Assembly (NCBI GenBank): GCA_051648365.1
Contig: JBOFEZ010000081.1
Coordinates: 32,358-96,357, forward strand
DNA: 64,000 nucleotides
Reading direction: 5' to 3'
Origin: JAGNZR01 sp051648365
GTDB taxonomy: Bacteria; Fusobacteriota; Fusobacteriia; Fusobacteriales; Fusobacteriaceae
The stretch's first letter is position 1. Each line of letters opens with the position of its first letter. Shown here piece by piece: positions 9,298 to 17,838 of the stretch. Both the position numbers and the translations under genes were made by a program. The notes beneath the pieces were generated by a model, which was not told the origin of the DNA, did no database searches, and saw only the letters and a list, made by a program, of their open reading frames with translations.

Positions 9298-9326
9298 AGA
9301 ATACACCAGTCGCTAGCCTTTGTCAA
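9298..9326 (-). promoter_or_regulatory. nrdJ-recQ promoter
   Basis: On the minus strand a consensus -35 TTGACA (9321-9326) and a -10 TATTCT (9298-9303) are exactly 17 bases apart. They lie about 50 bases upstream of the nrdJ ATG. The -35 overlaps the proximal NrdR-like box, a typical place for repression. Confidence 0.75.
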
Positions 9327-9371
9327 CTAAATATAGTGTTGTACAACTTTCGTTCACACTATATATTGTTT
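9324..9371. promoter_or_regulatory. Two NrdR-like boxes
   Basis: The known NrdR consensus is ACAC-W-ATATAT-W-GTGT. The distal box ACACTATATATTGTTT (9356-9371) matches 15 of 16 positions. The proximal box CAACTAAATATAGTGT (9324-9339) matches 13 of 16. Centres are 32 bases apart, three helical turns, as expected for cooperative NrdR binding. nrdR itself is not in the window. Confidence 0.75.
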
Positions 9372-9450
9372 GAATGTTGCTGTTTTATTTTTTCCATTCA
9401 TACTATTTTATTTATCTTATATTTTTATATTTCTTTTTTCTAAATTTTCA

Positions 9451-10092
9451 CTATTGATTTTTATTTTCCAACCTTGGAACATCCACTGTAATAACAGCCC
9501 CTGAATCTCTACCTATATATTGAGATACACCTTTCACAAGATAAGGAAAAACAACTCTCATATCTGAAAGTGAATTGTTATTTATGGCAATAATTTCCCA
9601 GAGTGCAACATTTTTAGAATCTCGAGCTTTAATAATCAGATATTTTTTATAATACTCGCTCAACTCTACTACATCTGCAAAGAAAACATCATCTCCTATA
9701 AATCCGTTATAATAAGCTCCATGTCCTCCCCATCTTCCATATCCGTAACCCAGACCAATTCCCATTCTTACAGGCCTTGTTCTAATCCTCTCCCGAACAA
9801 AAGGCCCTTCAACTCCATAATCAAAATTTATTATATATTCCGCCAATTTTTTATCAAAAACTTTTTTGTATCCTCTATCATAAAGCATTAAGTCTATCTC
9901 TAGAGCATAGTTTTTCCGAGCCAATTCTCCGCCTACTACATCATTATAGACCTGCTCCAGATAATATATCTTGTCCCCATTTGGCTGGGATCCAGCATAA
10001 GAATCTATCTGAACTTTCACAGGAGAAGGAATAGAAGTACAACCCATAAAAAAACTTCCCACAACAAAAAATATTATTTTTTTCATATTCAT
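9451..10092 (-). CDS. Putative lipoprotein, DUF4136-like
   Basis: I do not recognise a defined function. The 213-residue product has a lipoprotein signal peptide (MNMKKIIFFVVGSFFMGC, with C18 the candidate lipidated residue). The mature part contains an Arg/Gly/Tyr-rich stretch (RTRPVRMGIGLGYGYGRWGG). The overall pattern, short lipoprotein with a YxxxYFD-like repeat of hydrophobic strands, resembles DUF4136-type envelope lipoproteins, which is a tentative match. It lies 17 bases after cbiK and may be cotranscribed. GAGGAGGTG lies 5 bases before the ATG. Confidence 0.6.
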   Translation of the reverse strand: MNMKKIIFFVVGSFFMGCTSIPSPVKVQIDSYAGSQPNGDKIYYLEQVYNDVVGGELARKNYALEIDLMLYDRGYKKVFDKKLAEYIINFDYGVEGPFVRERIRTRPVRMGIGLGYGYGRWGGHGAYYNGFIGDDVFFADVVELSEYYKKYLIIKARDSKNVALWEIIAINNNSLSDMRVVFPYLVKGVSQYIGRDSGAVITVDVPRLENKNQ

Positions 10093-10109
10093 AAAAACAC
10101 CTCCTCAAT

Positions 10110-10877
10110 CTAAATTAATCCCATTTCTTTTTTCAATCTTTTCTGTAAAATCTCTAAAATTTCATTATATTGAAACAAGGTTTTTTCTATTATCTCTGTT
10201 CTTATTCCTCTCTTTTCTATTTCCAATGATATTTTTTTTATATCTTCATTAAAATGTATTCCCGCTTGAGCAAGGAGAGGAATAATTACTATTTTAGAGT
10301 AGGCTCTTTTCTCCAGCAACTTCATAAGACTGTTCAATTTTATGCCTTCCTCCAATGTTCCTACAAAAAAATTATCCCTCTGGAGAGAAAGAATATATCC
10401 TATCATGCCTAAAGCACAATTTCCAATATCTTTTCCTCCATGCCCTACAAAAAGATACCCCTCACTCTCGCTTCCAAATTTTTCAAGCAATATTTCAGCA
10501 AATTCTTTTACATGGGACATCTCTCCTAATATAGGTAAAAGATTTTTTATCTCTTTAAAATTTTTACTATATTCCATATTTCTTTTTTCTCTTTCTCTTA
10601 ATATTTTTCCTTGAAGAAGATACATAGGCTGGAGATAAATTTCTTCATAGCCCTGTAGGTGCAATTCTTCTAAAATTTCATCTATGGAGTTTATTTTCTG
10701 TCCTCCCTCTTCTCTCAATTTTTTTATTACAAAATCTGAATCAATCGCTGTTACAACTTTAATATTTGGAAATTTTTCAGAAAAATATTTTTCCACTTCA
10801 TCGTAAATTTTTTGAGATTTTTCTTTTTCTCTTGTTCCGTGATAACTTAAAATTATAGATTTTTTCATTTTTTCCAC
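10110..10877 (-). CDS. cbiK: CbiK: anaerobic sirohydrochlorin cobaltochelatase
   Basis: Inserts Co2+ into sirohydrochlorin, the committed step of the anaerobic (early-cobalt) B12 pathway. The 255-residue protein is a chelatase-fold duplication. The first half opens IILSYHGTREKEK, and the second half has YLFVGHGGKDIGNCALG and LLAQAGIHFNEDI, whose histidines match the metal and porphyrin sites of CbiK. The annotated GTG start at 10877 has GGGG just upstream. The in-frame ATG at 10868 (MKKSIILSYHG) is the alternative and fits the family N-terminus as well. Its substrate is made by the hem/cobA operon that starts 0.7 kb away. Confidence 0.88.
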   Translation of the reverse strand: MEKMKKSIILSYHGTREKEKSQKIYDEVEKYFSEKFPNIKVVTAIDSDFVIKKLREEGGQKINSIDEILEELHLQGYEEIYLQPMYLLQGKILREREKRNMEYSKNFKEIKNLLPILGEMSHVKEFAEILLEKFGSESEGYLFVGHGGKDIGNCALGMIGYILSLQRDNFFVGTLEEGIKLNSLMKLLEKRAYSKIVIIPLLAQAGIHFNEDIKKISLEIEKRGIRTEIIEKTLFQYNEILEILQKRLKKEMGLI

Positions 10878-10884
10878 ATACCCC

Positions 10885-10931
10885 TTTATTTTTATACTGA
10901 ATTGTAATATAATAGATAGCTATATGTCAAT
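10885..10931. promoter_or_regulatory. Overlapping divergent promoters of cbiK and the TetR gene
   Basis: For cbiK (minus), TTGACA (10925-10930) and TACAAT (10901-10906) are 18 bases apart. For the TetR gene (plus), TATAAT is at 10908-10913 with a poor -35 near 10885-10890. An imperfect inverted repeat, ATTGTAATAT (10901-10910) and ATATGTCAAT (10922-10931), 8 of 10 matching, spans both promoters. It is a candidate TetR operator. The sharing of control is inferred from position. Confidence 0.5.
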
Positions 10932-10947
10932 AATTAGGAGGTATTTT

Positions 10948-11565
10948 ATGGATTCGAAAAAAGAAAGAATAAAAACCATAGCAACTATTATGTTTGCTTC
11001 AAAAGGTATTAGAAATACAACTATCAGGGACATTGCTTCATCACTCAATATTGCATTAGGTGGTATTTATTATTACTATAAAAGCAAAGAGCATCTTCTT
11101 CAAGAAATTATGGAAGATTCAGTATATAATAGACAAGTTTTTTTGGAAAATATTGAAAATCTTGATATCAATTTCCAAGATAAATTAAAACTTATGCTGG
11201 AACGTAGGCTTAATTTAAAAAAAGAAAGATATCATCTCTTTCTTTTTGCCAAAATATTTGAAAACGGAGAAGCTTATATGACTTTTGATGAATATTTTAA
11301 AAGAGATCAGTTTTTCGAAAAAATACTTTCAGCTAATCTGGATAAAATCTCTCCTCAGTATCATAATGATATTATAAAAATAGGTAGATTCCAAAGTACG
11401 GCTTTTACCAAATTGCTACTTATGCTTATAGAAGATACTGGAGTTCAAGTAACCGATGTGGAAAGCTATGAAAAAATGGTAGATGTTTTTAATCAAAATA
11501 TAGATATAAAAAAAGAGGTTGACTTATTCTTTAACATCTCTTTCAAACCCCTCTTAAAAAATTAA
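10948..11565 (+). CDS. TetR/AcrR-family transcriptional regulator
   Basis: DNA-binding repressor of TetR type, 205 residues. The N-terminal helix-turn-helix reads TTIRDIASSLNIALGGIYYYYKSKEHLL (about residues 25-52), split here by the recognition helix at LGGIYYYY. The C-terminal ligand domain is not diagnostic. I place the start at the ATG at 10948, with AGGAGG 6 bases before it. An upstream in-frame ATG at 10924 lacks a ribosome site. It is divergent from cbiK with overlapping promoters, so control of cbiK and itself is plausible but unproven. A terminator follows. Confidence 0.88.
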   Translation: MDSKKERIKTIATIMFASKGIRNTTIRDIASSLNIALGGIYYYYKSKEHLLQEIMEDSVYNRQVFLENIENLDINFQDKLKLMLERRLNLKKERYHLFLFAKIFENGEAYMTFDEYFKRDQFFEKILSANLDKISPQYHNDIIKIGRFQSTAFTKLLLMLIEDTGVQVTDVESYEKMVDVFNQNIDIKKEVDLFFNISFKPLLKN

Positions 11566-11590
11566 AAGCCCTTTATTCAAGGGCTTTTTT
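11564..11590. terminator. Bidirectional terminator between TetR gene and precorrin-2 dehydrogenase gene
   Basis: Arms AAAAGCCCTT (11564-11573) and AAGGGCTTTT (11579-11588) surround a 5-base loop, with A and T runs on both sides. It serves both convergent genes and reaches into the stop codon of the minus-strand gene. Confidence 0.9.
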
Positions 11591-12025
11591 TATTATCTCT
11601 TTTATCTTTAAAGCTCTTTTAGGATTTCCCTTGCCAGATATTCCTATCTTATATTCTGATCCTTCCAAAATGCTCATAAAACTGAGATTCATTTCACTTT
11701 TAGAAGTTATATTATTCACCAATATTCCCCTCTGACTACAGATTTTTGCAATATCTGAATTGATATCTACTCTATCTGTTGCTGCTATCACAAGGAATTT
11801 ACCTTCTAAATCTTTTTCTGAAAAACATTTTTTTATACAAGTTACATTTTTCATATTTTCAATTTCTACTAAAATTTCAGGAGCTACCACAGTAACATAG
11901 GCCCCATACTCTTTTAAGGTTTCTATTTTTCTTCTAGCTATCTTCCCCGCTCCTACAACAAGGCAACTCTTACCCTCTATATCTACCATTACAGGAAAGA
12001 ATTTTTTTTCTCTAGTTTTTTCCAT
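11573..12025 (-). CDS. Precorrin-2 dehydrogenase (SirC / CysG N-terminal type)
   Basis: NAD-dependent oxidation of precorrin-2 to sirohydrochlorin, possibly with ferrochelatase activity as in Met8p/CysG. The nucleotide-binding loop VVGAGKIARRK lies near residue 24. Further family features are VIAATDRVDINSDIAK and VNNITSKSEMNLSFMS. At about 150 residues it is the short form, lacking much of the C-terminal helical region. I prefer the ATG at 12025 over the TTG at 12046. It overlaps the end of hemL by 14 bases. It is the last gene of the operon and provides the branch point for both siroheme and CbiK. Confidence 0.88.
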   Translation of the reverse strand: MEKTREKKFFPVMVDIEGKSCLVVGAGKIARRKIETLKEYGAYVTVVAPEILVEIENMKNVTCIKKCFSEKDLEGKFLVIAATDRVDINSDIAKICSQRGILVNNITSKSEMNLSFMSILEGSEYKIGISGKGNPKRALKIKEIIKKALE

Positions 12026-13316
12026 CTCTGATATTTCCAAAAGCAAGTTCTATAACTTTTAAAGTTTCTTCTATATCCTCATCACTATGGACAGCAGAAA
12101 GGAAATGTGCCTCATATTTGGAAGGAGGAGCCATTATTCCATTATCCAGCAGAGTATTGAAATAGATAGAATATCTCTCTCCGTCTGATTCTATAGCATG
12201 CTCCAGTGTTGAAACTTTTTCAGATTTTGTAAAGAAAATAGTAAAAAGAGAACCGCATCTATTTATACAAATAGGGATATCATATTTTTTTGCTAGTTTC
12301 TCTATTCCATCAGTTAGTTTTTTTGTTTTTTTCTCTAGTTCTTGATATATGCTATCTCTATTTTCCATAAGATAACCTATAGTTTCTATTCCAGCTCTGA
12401 CAGCTATAGGATTTCCCGAAAGAGTTCCGGCATGGTAAACTCTTCCCACTGGAGCTATCATATCCATTATCTCTTTTTTTCCTCCGAAGGCCCCTACAGG
12501 ATAACCTCCTCCAATTATTTTTCCTAAAGTTGTAATATCTGGAGTTATTTTAAAGATTTCCTGAGCTCCTCCTAGAGCTACCCTGAATCCCGAAATGACT
12601 TCATCAAATATAAGAAGAGTTCCTGTTTGGGTGCATATCTCTCTCAAATCTTCCAAGAATTTTTTTTCACTTTCTATAAGTCCCATGTTTGCAGGAATAG
12701 GTTCCAAAATCACAGCAGCTACATTTTTTTCTATCAAATATTCTTTTACAGCTAAGATATCTCCAAAATCTGCAACCAAAGTATCTTTTAGTACACCCTC
12801 AGTTATACCGTTGCTATCTTGATATCCATCTGTAAGTAATCCTGAACCTGAGCTTACAAGAAGAGAATCTGAATGCCCATGATAACAACCGTGAAATTTA
12901 AGTATTTTATTTCTTCCAGTAAAGGCTCTAGCCACCCTTATCGCAGACATCGTTGCTTCTGTTCCTGAAGTTGTGAGTCTGACCATATCCATAGAAGGAT
13001 AGCACTTCAACACCATTTTTGCCAGTTCTATCTCTCCCTTGGTTGGAAGACCAAAACTACTTCCCAGCTGTATGGCTTCCATAACTCCACGTACTACTCT
13101 TTCGGGATTGTGTCCCAAAATAAGCGGTCCCCAAGAACAGATATAATCTATATAACTATTTCCGTCTTCATCATATATTTTAGACCCCTCTCCTCTTTCT
13201 ATAAAAACAGGAAAAGATTTATTTACTGAACCGAATGCTCTTACGGGACTATTAACTCCTCCAGGAATAATTTCTTTACCTTCCATATATATTTTTTCAG
13301 AATTATCATATCTCAT
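12012..13316 (-). CDS. hemL: Glutamate-1-semialdehyde 2,1-aminomutase
   Basis: PLP enzyme that makes 5-aminolevulinate from glutamate-1-semialdehyde, the product of HemA. The 434-residue length is standard. Seen are PGGVNSPVRAFGSV near the N-terminus, the cofactor motif FHGCYHGHSDSLL, IFDEVISGFRVALGG and the PLP lysine in TTLGKIIGGGYPVGAF. It overlaps hemB by 11 bases, which implies coupled translation in the C5-pathway operon. Confidence 0.97.
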   Translation of the reverse strand: MRYDNSEKIYMEGKEIIPGGVNSPVRAFGSVNKSFPVFIERGEGSKIYDEDGNSYIDYICSWGPLILGHNPERVVRGVMEAIQLGSSFGLPTKGEIELAKMVLKCYPSMDMVRLTTSGTEATMSAIRVARAFTGRNKILKFHGCYHGHSDSLLVSSGSGLLTDGYQDSNGITEGVLKDTLVADFGDILAVKEYLIEKNVAAVILEPIPANMGLIESEKKFLEDLREICTQTGTLLIFDEVISGFRVALGGAQEIFKITPDITTLGKIIGGGYPVGAFGGKKEIMDMIAPVGRVYHAGTLSGNPIAVRAGIETIGYLMENRDSIYQELEKKTKKLTDGIEKLAKKYDIPICINRCGSLFTIFFTKSEKVSTLEHAIESDGERYSIYFNTLLDNGIMAPPSKYEAHFLSAVHSDEDIEETLKVIELAFGNIRDGKN

Positions 13317-14280
13317 TATTTTTTATCCACTCTCCTATCTCTTTTGCATGGTATGTTATTATAATATCAGCACCTGCTCTTCTCATAGCATAGATATTTT
13401 CCATAACTACTTTTTTTTCATCCAACCACCCTTTTTCTGCTGCAGCTTTCACCATAGCAAACTCTCCACTTACATTATAGACAGCAACTGGAACATTAAA
13501 ACTTTGGGCAAGTTCTTTTACCACATCCAGATAAGGCATCCCTGGTTTTACCATAATTATATCCGCACCCTCATCTATATCATTTTGGGCTTCAACCATA
13601 TATTCTCTAGAGTTTCTGAAATCCATCTGATAACTTTTCCTATCTCCGAAACTTGGTGCTGAGTCTGCTGCTTCACGAAAAGGTCCATAATAGCTCGATG
13701 CATATTTTACACTATAAGACATTATTGGAATATCTGTATATCCTTCCTCATCTAGAGCTTCTCTTATTTTTTTTACTCTTCCATCCATTTTATCCGAAGG
13801 CGCTACCATATCGGCTCCTGCTCTCGCGTGGGAAAGTGCAATTCGGACAAGGTATTCTAACGTCAAATCATTTAGTACTTTCTCCCCCGAAAGAATTCCA
13901 CAGTGTCCATGAGAAGTATATTCACACATACAAACATCCGTTATAAGTAAAAACTCAGGAAATTCTCTCTTTATATATCTAAGTGCCTCCTGTATTATTC
14001 CTCCTTCATTATAAGCCTCACTCCCCACCTCATCTTTCGATTTAGGAATCCCAAAAAGCAATAAAGATTTTATCCCTATATTTTTCAGATGCTCCAGCTC
14101 AGACCTAAGCATATCTATGGAAAGTCTATACTGACCTTTCATAGAACTTATCTCTGTCCTAATGCCATTTCCTTCTTCTATAAAAAGAGGATACACCAAA
14201 TTTTTCATTGAGAACTCTACGTTGCTTACCAAATCTCTCATAACTTGATTAACTCTAGTTCTTCTTGTTCTATTAAACAT
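13306..14280 (-). CDS. hemB: Porphobilinogen synthase (delta-aminolevulinate dehydratase)
   Basis: Condenses two 5-aminolevulinate molecules to porphobilinogen. The 324-residue protein shows the zinc-binding cysteine cluster DVCMCEYTSHGHCG, so it is the zinc-dependent type. The catalytic lysines lie in MSYSVKYASSYYGPFR and IIMVKPGMPYLD. It overlaps cobA/hemD by 8 bases and hemL by 11. Confidence 0.97.
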   Translation of the reverse strand: MFNRTRRTRVNQVMRDLVSNVEFSMKNLVYPLFIEEGNGIRTEISSMKGQYRLSIDMLRSELEHLKNIGIKSLLLFGIPKSKDEVGSEAYNEGGIIQEALRYIKREFPEFLLITDVCMCEYTSHGHCGILSGEKVLNDLTLEYLVRIALSHARAGADMVAPSDKMDGRVKKIREALDEEGYTDIPIMSYSVKYASSYYGPFREAADSAPSFGDRKSYQMDFRNSREYMVEAQNDIDEGADIIMVKPGMPYLDVVKELAQSFNVPVAVYNVSGEFAMVKAAAEKGWLDEKKVVMENIYAMRRAGADIIITYHAKEIGEWIKNNEI

Positions 14281-15748
14281 TTTCTTCTCCCTTTATAACC
14301 TCTACTATTCCTTGCACATCGTATTCTCTAGCTTCAAGTGCTACTTCCATCCCTAATTTTCTCATAGTTTCACTTGTCACTGGTCCTATGGAGACAAGTT
14401 TTTTTTCTTTTAGATATGAAATATCTCCTTCTAAAGACTCATATAGGCTTTCGACAGTAGATGAACTCATTAGAGTTATGTAATCTACTTTTTCTAAAGC
14501 CTCTATTAGAATATCTTTTTTAGCTATAAATTTCTGTGTAGAATAAGCCTCATATTTATGGAATTCCCTACTATATTTTTTCTCCCACTCTTCACAGTTA
14601 CACGGAGATATATCTGAAGTCACAAGGAGTAATTTATCTCCAAGTTCTGTAAATTTGCAACTTTCTTCTGCTAGCCTGTCTATTCTGTATTCTAAAGGCA
14701 TAAAATCAGGTATTATTCTATATTCTCTCAGAATTTCATCTGTTTTCTTTCCTACAACGCCTATTTTTTTATCTCCTAAAACTCTCAAATCATCTATTTT
14801 TTCCATAAAGTTTCTTACCCCGTTAGGAGAGTTGAAAAGTATACAACTATAATTTTTTAAAAATTCCCTGTCCAGTCTATTTTGATTGGGAATAATTTTT
14901 ATCAGGGGAAGTTCTTTTACAAAAGCTCCTTCTCTACTGAAAATTTCTGTCATTTGATCGCTTTGAGCAGAATCCCTCGTTACCATTATTCTCTTACCAA
15001 AAAATATTTGCTTTTCTCTCCACATAAATTCATCTCTGAATTTCACTACATCACCTACAACTATTATAGCCGGAGGAAGTATACCTTTTTTTTCCGATAT
15101 TTCTACTATATTTTCTAGAGTTCCTTCTGTAACTCTCTGAAAAGGAGTTGTACCTTTTTCAATTATAGCCACAGGAGTTTCTGGGGTTTTTCCATTTCTT
15201 ATAAGATCCTTTGTTATTCTTTCTAAATTTTTTATTCCCATAAGAAAAATAAGTGTTCCTTTCAGTTTTGAGATGGTTGGAAAATCGTGCCATTCTTCAC
15301 CTTCCGCAGTATGTCCTGTGAAAACATGAAAAGATTTAGAAACACCTCTGTGTGTTACAGGTATACCTGCATACTCTGGTACTGCGATACTAGAACTTAT
15401 TCCGGGAATTATCTGGAAGGGAATAGAGTTTTTTACAACTTCCTCTATCTCTTCTCCTCCTCTTCCAAATACAAAAGGGTCTCCCCCTTTAACCCTGGCT
15501 ACAATCTTTCCTTCCAGAGCTTTTTCTACTATTGTTCTATTTATTTCATCTTGGATAAGTCCACCCTCTGTATTCATTTTTCCAAGGTATACAAATTCAG
15601 CCTCCGGCTTTGCGAGTTTAAGAATCTTTTCATCTATAAGTCTATCGTATATTATACAGTCAGCTTCTTCTATGCATCTTTTCCCTTTAAGTGTCAGAAG
15701 CTCTATATTTCCGCAGCCGGCTCCGATTATATAAACTTTACCTTTCAC
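14273..15748 (-). CDS. cobA/hemD: Fused uroporphyrinogen-III C-methyltransferase / uroporphyrinogen-III synthase
   Basis: One 491-residue polypeptide carries two consecutive reactions: HemD cyclises hydroxymethylbilane to uroporphyrinogen III, and CobA methylates it twice to precorrin-2. Residues 1 to about 240 are the SUMT domain (VYIIGAGCGNIELLT, the SAM-site ARVKGGDPFVFGRGGEE, and VPEYAGIPVTHRG). Residues about 250-491 are the HemD domain (ILFNSPNGVRNFME, YITLMSSSTVESL, VSIGPVTSETM). Start is a GTG at 15748, overlapping hemC by 11 bases. Such CobA-HemD fusions are known in clostridia and fusobacteria, and channel the product toward siroheme and B12. Confidence 0.96.
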   Translation of the reverse strand: MKGKVYIIGAGCGNIELLTLKGKRCIEEADCIIYDRLIDEKILKLAKPEAEFVYLGKMNTEGGLIQDEINRTIVEKALEGKIVARVKGGDPFVFGRGGEEIEEVVKNSIPFQIIPGISSSIAVPEYAGIPVTHRGVSKSFHVFTGHTAEGEEWHDFPTISKLKGTLIFLMGIKNLERITKDLIRNGKTPETPVAIIEKGTTPFQRVTEGTLENIVEISEKKGILPPAIIVVGDVVKFRDEFMWREKQIFFGKRIMVTRDSAQSDQMTEIFSREGAFVKELPLIKIIPNQNRLDREFLKNYSCILFNSPNGVRNFMEKIDDLRVLGDKKIGVVGKKTDEILREYRIIPDFMPLEYRIDRLAEESCKFTELGDKLLLVTSDISPCNCEEWEKKYSREFHKYEAYSTQKFIAKKDILIEALEKVDYITLMSSSTVESLYESLEGDISYLKEKKLVSIGPVTSETMRKLGMEVALEAREYDVQGIVEVIKGEENV

Positions 15749-16643
15749 CCTTCATCATCTCCCTAATTTTTTCTGCTAAAATCCCTGCTATTTCTATCCC
15801 TTTTTCTCTCTTTCCCAATACCTCACTACGATAAATCTTGTCATTTTTCCAATAGCTTCCTTTGAGAAGAATTTTATCCCCGTTTATCTCTCCACTACAT
15901 CCCATAGGAGTATGGCATCCTCCATCGAAAATTTTTGAAAATTCTCTTTCTATTAAGACAATTTCTTCAACTGACTTATCATGAATTCCTTTCAGAATTT
16001 CTAAAATTTCCCTATCTCCTTCACGACACTGAATATGAAGGGCTCCCTGTGCAGGAGCAGGCATCATCTCTTCCGCTTTGAAATACTGTGTTATTTTTTC
16101 TTCCAACCCAACTCTTTTAAGACCTGCTGCTGCTAGAATAATTCCGTCATAATCTCCCTCTTCAAGTTTTCTCAGCCTTGTATGAATATTACCTCTTAGA
16201 TGCTTTATCTCTAGATCAGGACGAAGTTCATTTAGAGCTGACGTCCTTCTTAATGAACTTGTTCCTACTACTGCTTTTGGGGGAAGTTCTTGAATATTTT
16301 TATATTTAAAAGACACAAAAACATCTCTATTATCTTCTCTTGCTGGAATTGCTCCACATATTAGTCCTTCCGGAGAAATTATAGGCATATCTTTCATAGA
16401 ATGAACGGCCAAATCTATCTTCCCTTCTAAAAGATCTCGCTCTATCTCTTTTGTAAAAAAACTTTTGAGAGATGTATTGCTGTTTTCCCAGTTACTCACT
16501 AAATCTTTGTCTCCGCTTGTCATAATAACTTTTATCTCTATATCTAGTTCAGGATTAAGCTCCTGAAGTTGCTTTTTTATTTTCTCACTTTGAGCCAGGG
16601 CCAATAAACTTCCACGGCTTCCCAAAATAATTTTTTTTCTCAT
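15738..16643 (-). CDS. hemC: Porphobilinogen deaminase (hydroxymethylbilane synthase)
   Basis: Polymerises four porphobilinogens into hydroxymethylbilane on a dipyrromethane cofactor. The 301-residue enzyme has the N-terminal GSRGSLLALAQSE, DLAVHSMKDMP, ALNELRPDLEIKHLRGNIHT and the cofactor-attachment cysteine in FDGGCHTPMGCSG. It starts one base after the hemA stop, so it is tightly coupled. Confidence 0.97.
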   Translation of the reverse strand: MRKKIILGSRGSLLALAQSEKIKKQLQELNPELDIEIKVIMTSGDKDLVSNWENSNTSLKSFFTKEIERDLLEGKIDLAVHSMKDMPIISPEGLICGAIPAREDNRDVFVSFKYKNIQELPPKAVVGTSSLRRTSALNELRPDLEIKHLRGNIHTRLRKLEEGDYDGIILAAAGLKRVGLEEKITQYFKAEEMMPAPAQGALHIQCREGDREILEILKGIHDKSVEEIVLIEREFSKIFDGGCHTPMGCSGEINGDKILLKGSYWKNDKIYRSEVLGKREKGIEIAGILAEKIREMMKGER

Positions 16644-16644
16644 T

Positions 16645-17640
16645 CTATGCCAATTCTCCTTTGTATTTAAACCATTTATTCAGACTTTCTATCTGTTCAA
16701 CTAAAAGATATTCATATTCATAAAGAAGATTTTCTCTATTTTCTAAATTTTTGTAGTATACTCCCCAGACATCATCTAAGTTATATAAATTTATATTAGA
16801 ATAACTATTTAAATTTTCTTCAATATCTCTAGGAACTGCAAGATCCAAAAACATATAACTTTTATTTTTTTTCATTTTTAATGCAAATTCTTTTTCATGA
16901 ATTATGTAGTGAGGAGCCGAAGTTGCTGATATTATTATGTCATTTTCTACTGCTGATTCTATTTTATCATGAAAGCTTATTGAAGATACAGGATATTCCC
17001 GTTGAATCTCTTCTGTTCTATGACAGCTTCTATTTGTTATAGTAATTTTTTCACACTCTTCTTTCAAGAGAAGTTTCATTATGGACTCCGAAAGATCTCC
17101 TATACCCAGAAGAAGAATTTTTTTATTTTTCAGTGATTCCACTTGAGATTTTATAAACTTCAAAGAAATCCCTTCTAAAGATAACGCATTGTGACATATT
17201 TTACTATGATGTCTAAATTTTTTGCCAATTTCAATAGCTTTATTAAAAATTACATTAGTTACACTTGTACAGACTTTTGATTCCATAGACTCTAAATGAG
17301 ATTTTTTTATCTGAGCTAATATCTGATCCTCGCCTTTTATAACCGATTCAAATCCACAAGCAACTCTGAAAAGATAATTTACTGCTTCATGACCATTTTT
17401 AGAAAAGATTTTATATCCTTTAAATTCCTCTAATATTCCTTCAATTTTGATATCCTTTGGAATATGAATATATATCTCTACCCTTAGGCAGGTAGATAAA
17501 TTTACATATCCTAATATTTTCCCTTCAGAATATAGCTGCTCAACTTTTTTTATAGGTTGCATTTTTATAAAGTTTTCCCGTTCTTCTAAGTTCAACTCCT
17601 TATGACTCATACCTACCACAATAAAATTTTTAAAATACAT
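16645..17640 (-). CDS. hemA: Glutamyl-tRNA reductase (short form)
   Basis: NADPH reduction of glutamyl-tRNA(Glu) to glutamate-1-semialdehyde, the entry to the C5 tetrapyrrole pathway. The active cysteine is C51 in NLSTCLRVEIY, where most family members have STCNR. The substrate loop GFESVIKGEDQILAQIK and the NADPH-binding ILLLGIGDLSESIMKLL are present. At 331 residues it lacks most of the C-terminal dimerisation domain of the usual 400-450-residue enzymes. It is the first gene of the operon. A weak promoter lies about 45 bases upstream. Confidence 0.93.
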   Translation of the reverse strand: MYFKNFIVVGMSHKELNLEERENFIKMQPIKKVEQLYSEGKILGYVNLSTCLRVEIYIHIPKDIKIEGILEEFKGYKIFSKNGHEAVNYLFRVACGFESVIKGEDQILAQIKKSHLESMESKVCTSVTNVIFNKAIEIGKKFRHHSKICHNALSLEGISLKFIKSQVESLKNKKILLLGIGDLSESIMKLLLKEECEKITITNRSCHRTEEIQREYPVSSISFHDKIESAVENDIIISATSAPHYIIHEKEFALKMKKNKSYMFLDLAVPRDIEENLNSYSNINLYNLDDVWGVYYKNLENRENLLYEYEYLLVEQIESLNKWFKYKGELA

Positions 17641-17681
17641 AATTCATCTCCCCTATTTAAAAATAGATTTCTCCAACTACT

Positions 17682-17709
17682 ATTATAACAATTTAAATAA
17701 ATATTTCTA
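17682..17709 (-). promoter_or_regulatory. Possible hem operon promoter
   Basis: On the minus strand TAGAAA (17704-17709) and a perfect TATAAT (17682-17687) are 16 bases apart, about 45 bases before the hemA ATG. The -35 is weak, so activation or poor basal strength is possible. Confidence 0.4.
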
Positions 17710-17783
17710 CTTTATTTTTCAAAATACTTTAAAATATTTTAAAATATAAAAAACAAAATACAAATTCCCTATATATTTAAAGA

Positions 17784-17810
17784 GGATAACAAAACTAAGT
17801 TTTATTATCC
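17784..17810 (-). terminator. Possible weak terminator after asrC
   Basis: GGATAACAAAACT and AGTTTTATTATCC pair almost perfectly, with one internal mismatch and a tiny loop, 30 bases after the asrC stop. The T run that follows on the minus strand is short, so termination may be inefficient and some read-through into hemA is possible. Confidence 0.4.
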
Positions 17811-17838
17811 CCATTTCTTTATCTAGATTTTTATCCTA

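Noticed and set aside
9251..9450. Possible cobalamin riboswitch upstream of the B12-dependent nrdJ
   Set aside because: The leader between promoter and ATG is only about 50 bases, and no B12-box-like sequence or long folded region was found. NrdR boxes explain the conserved bases.
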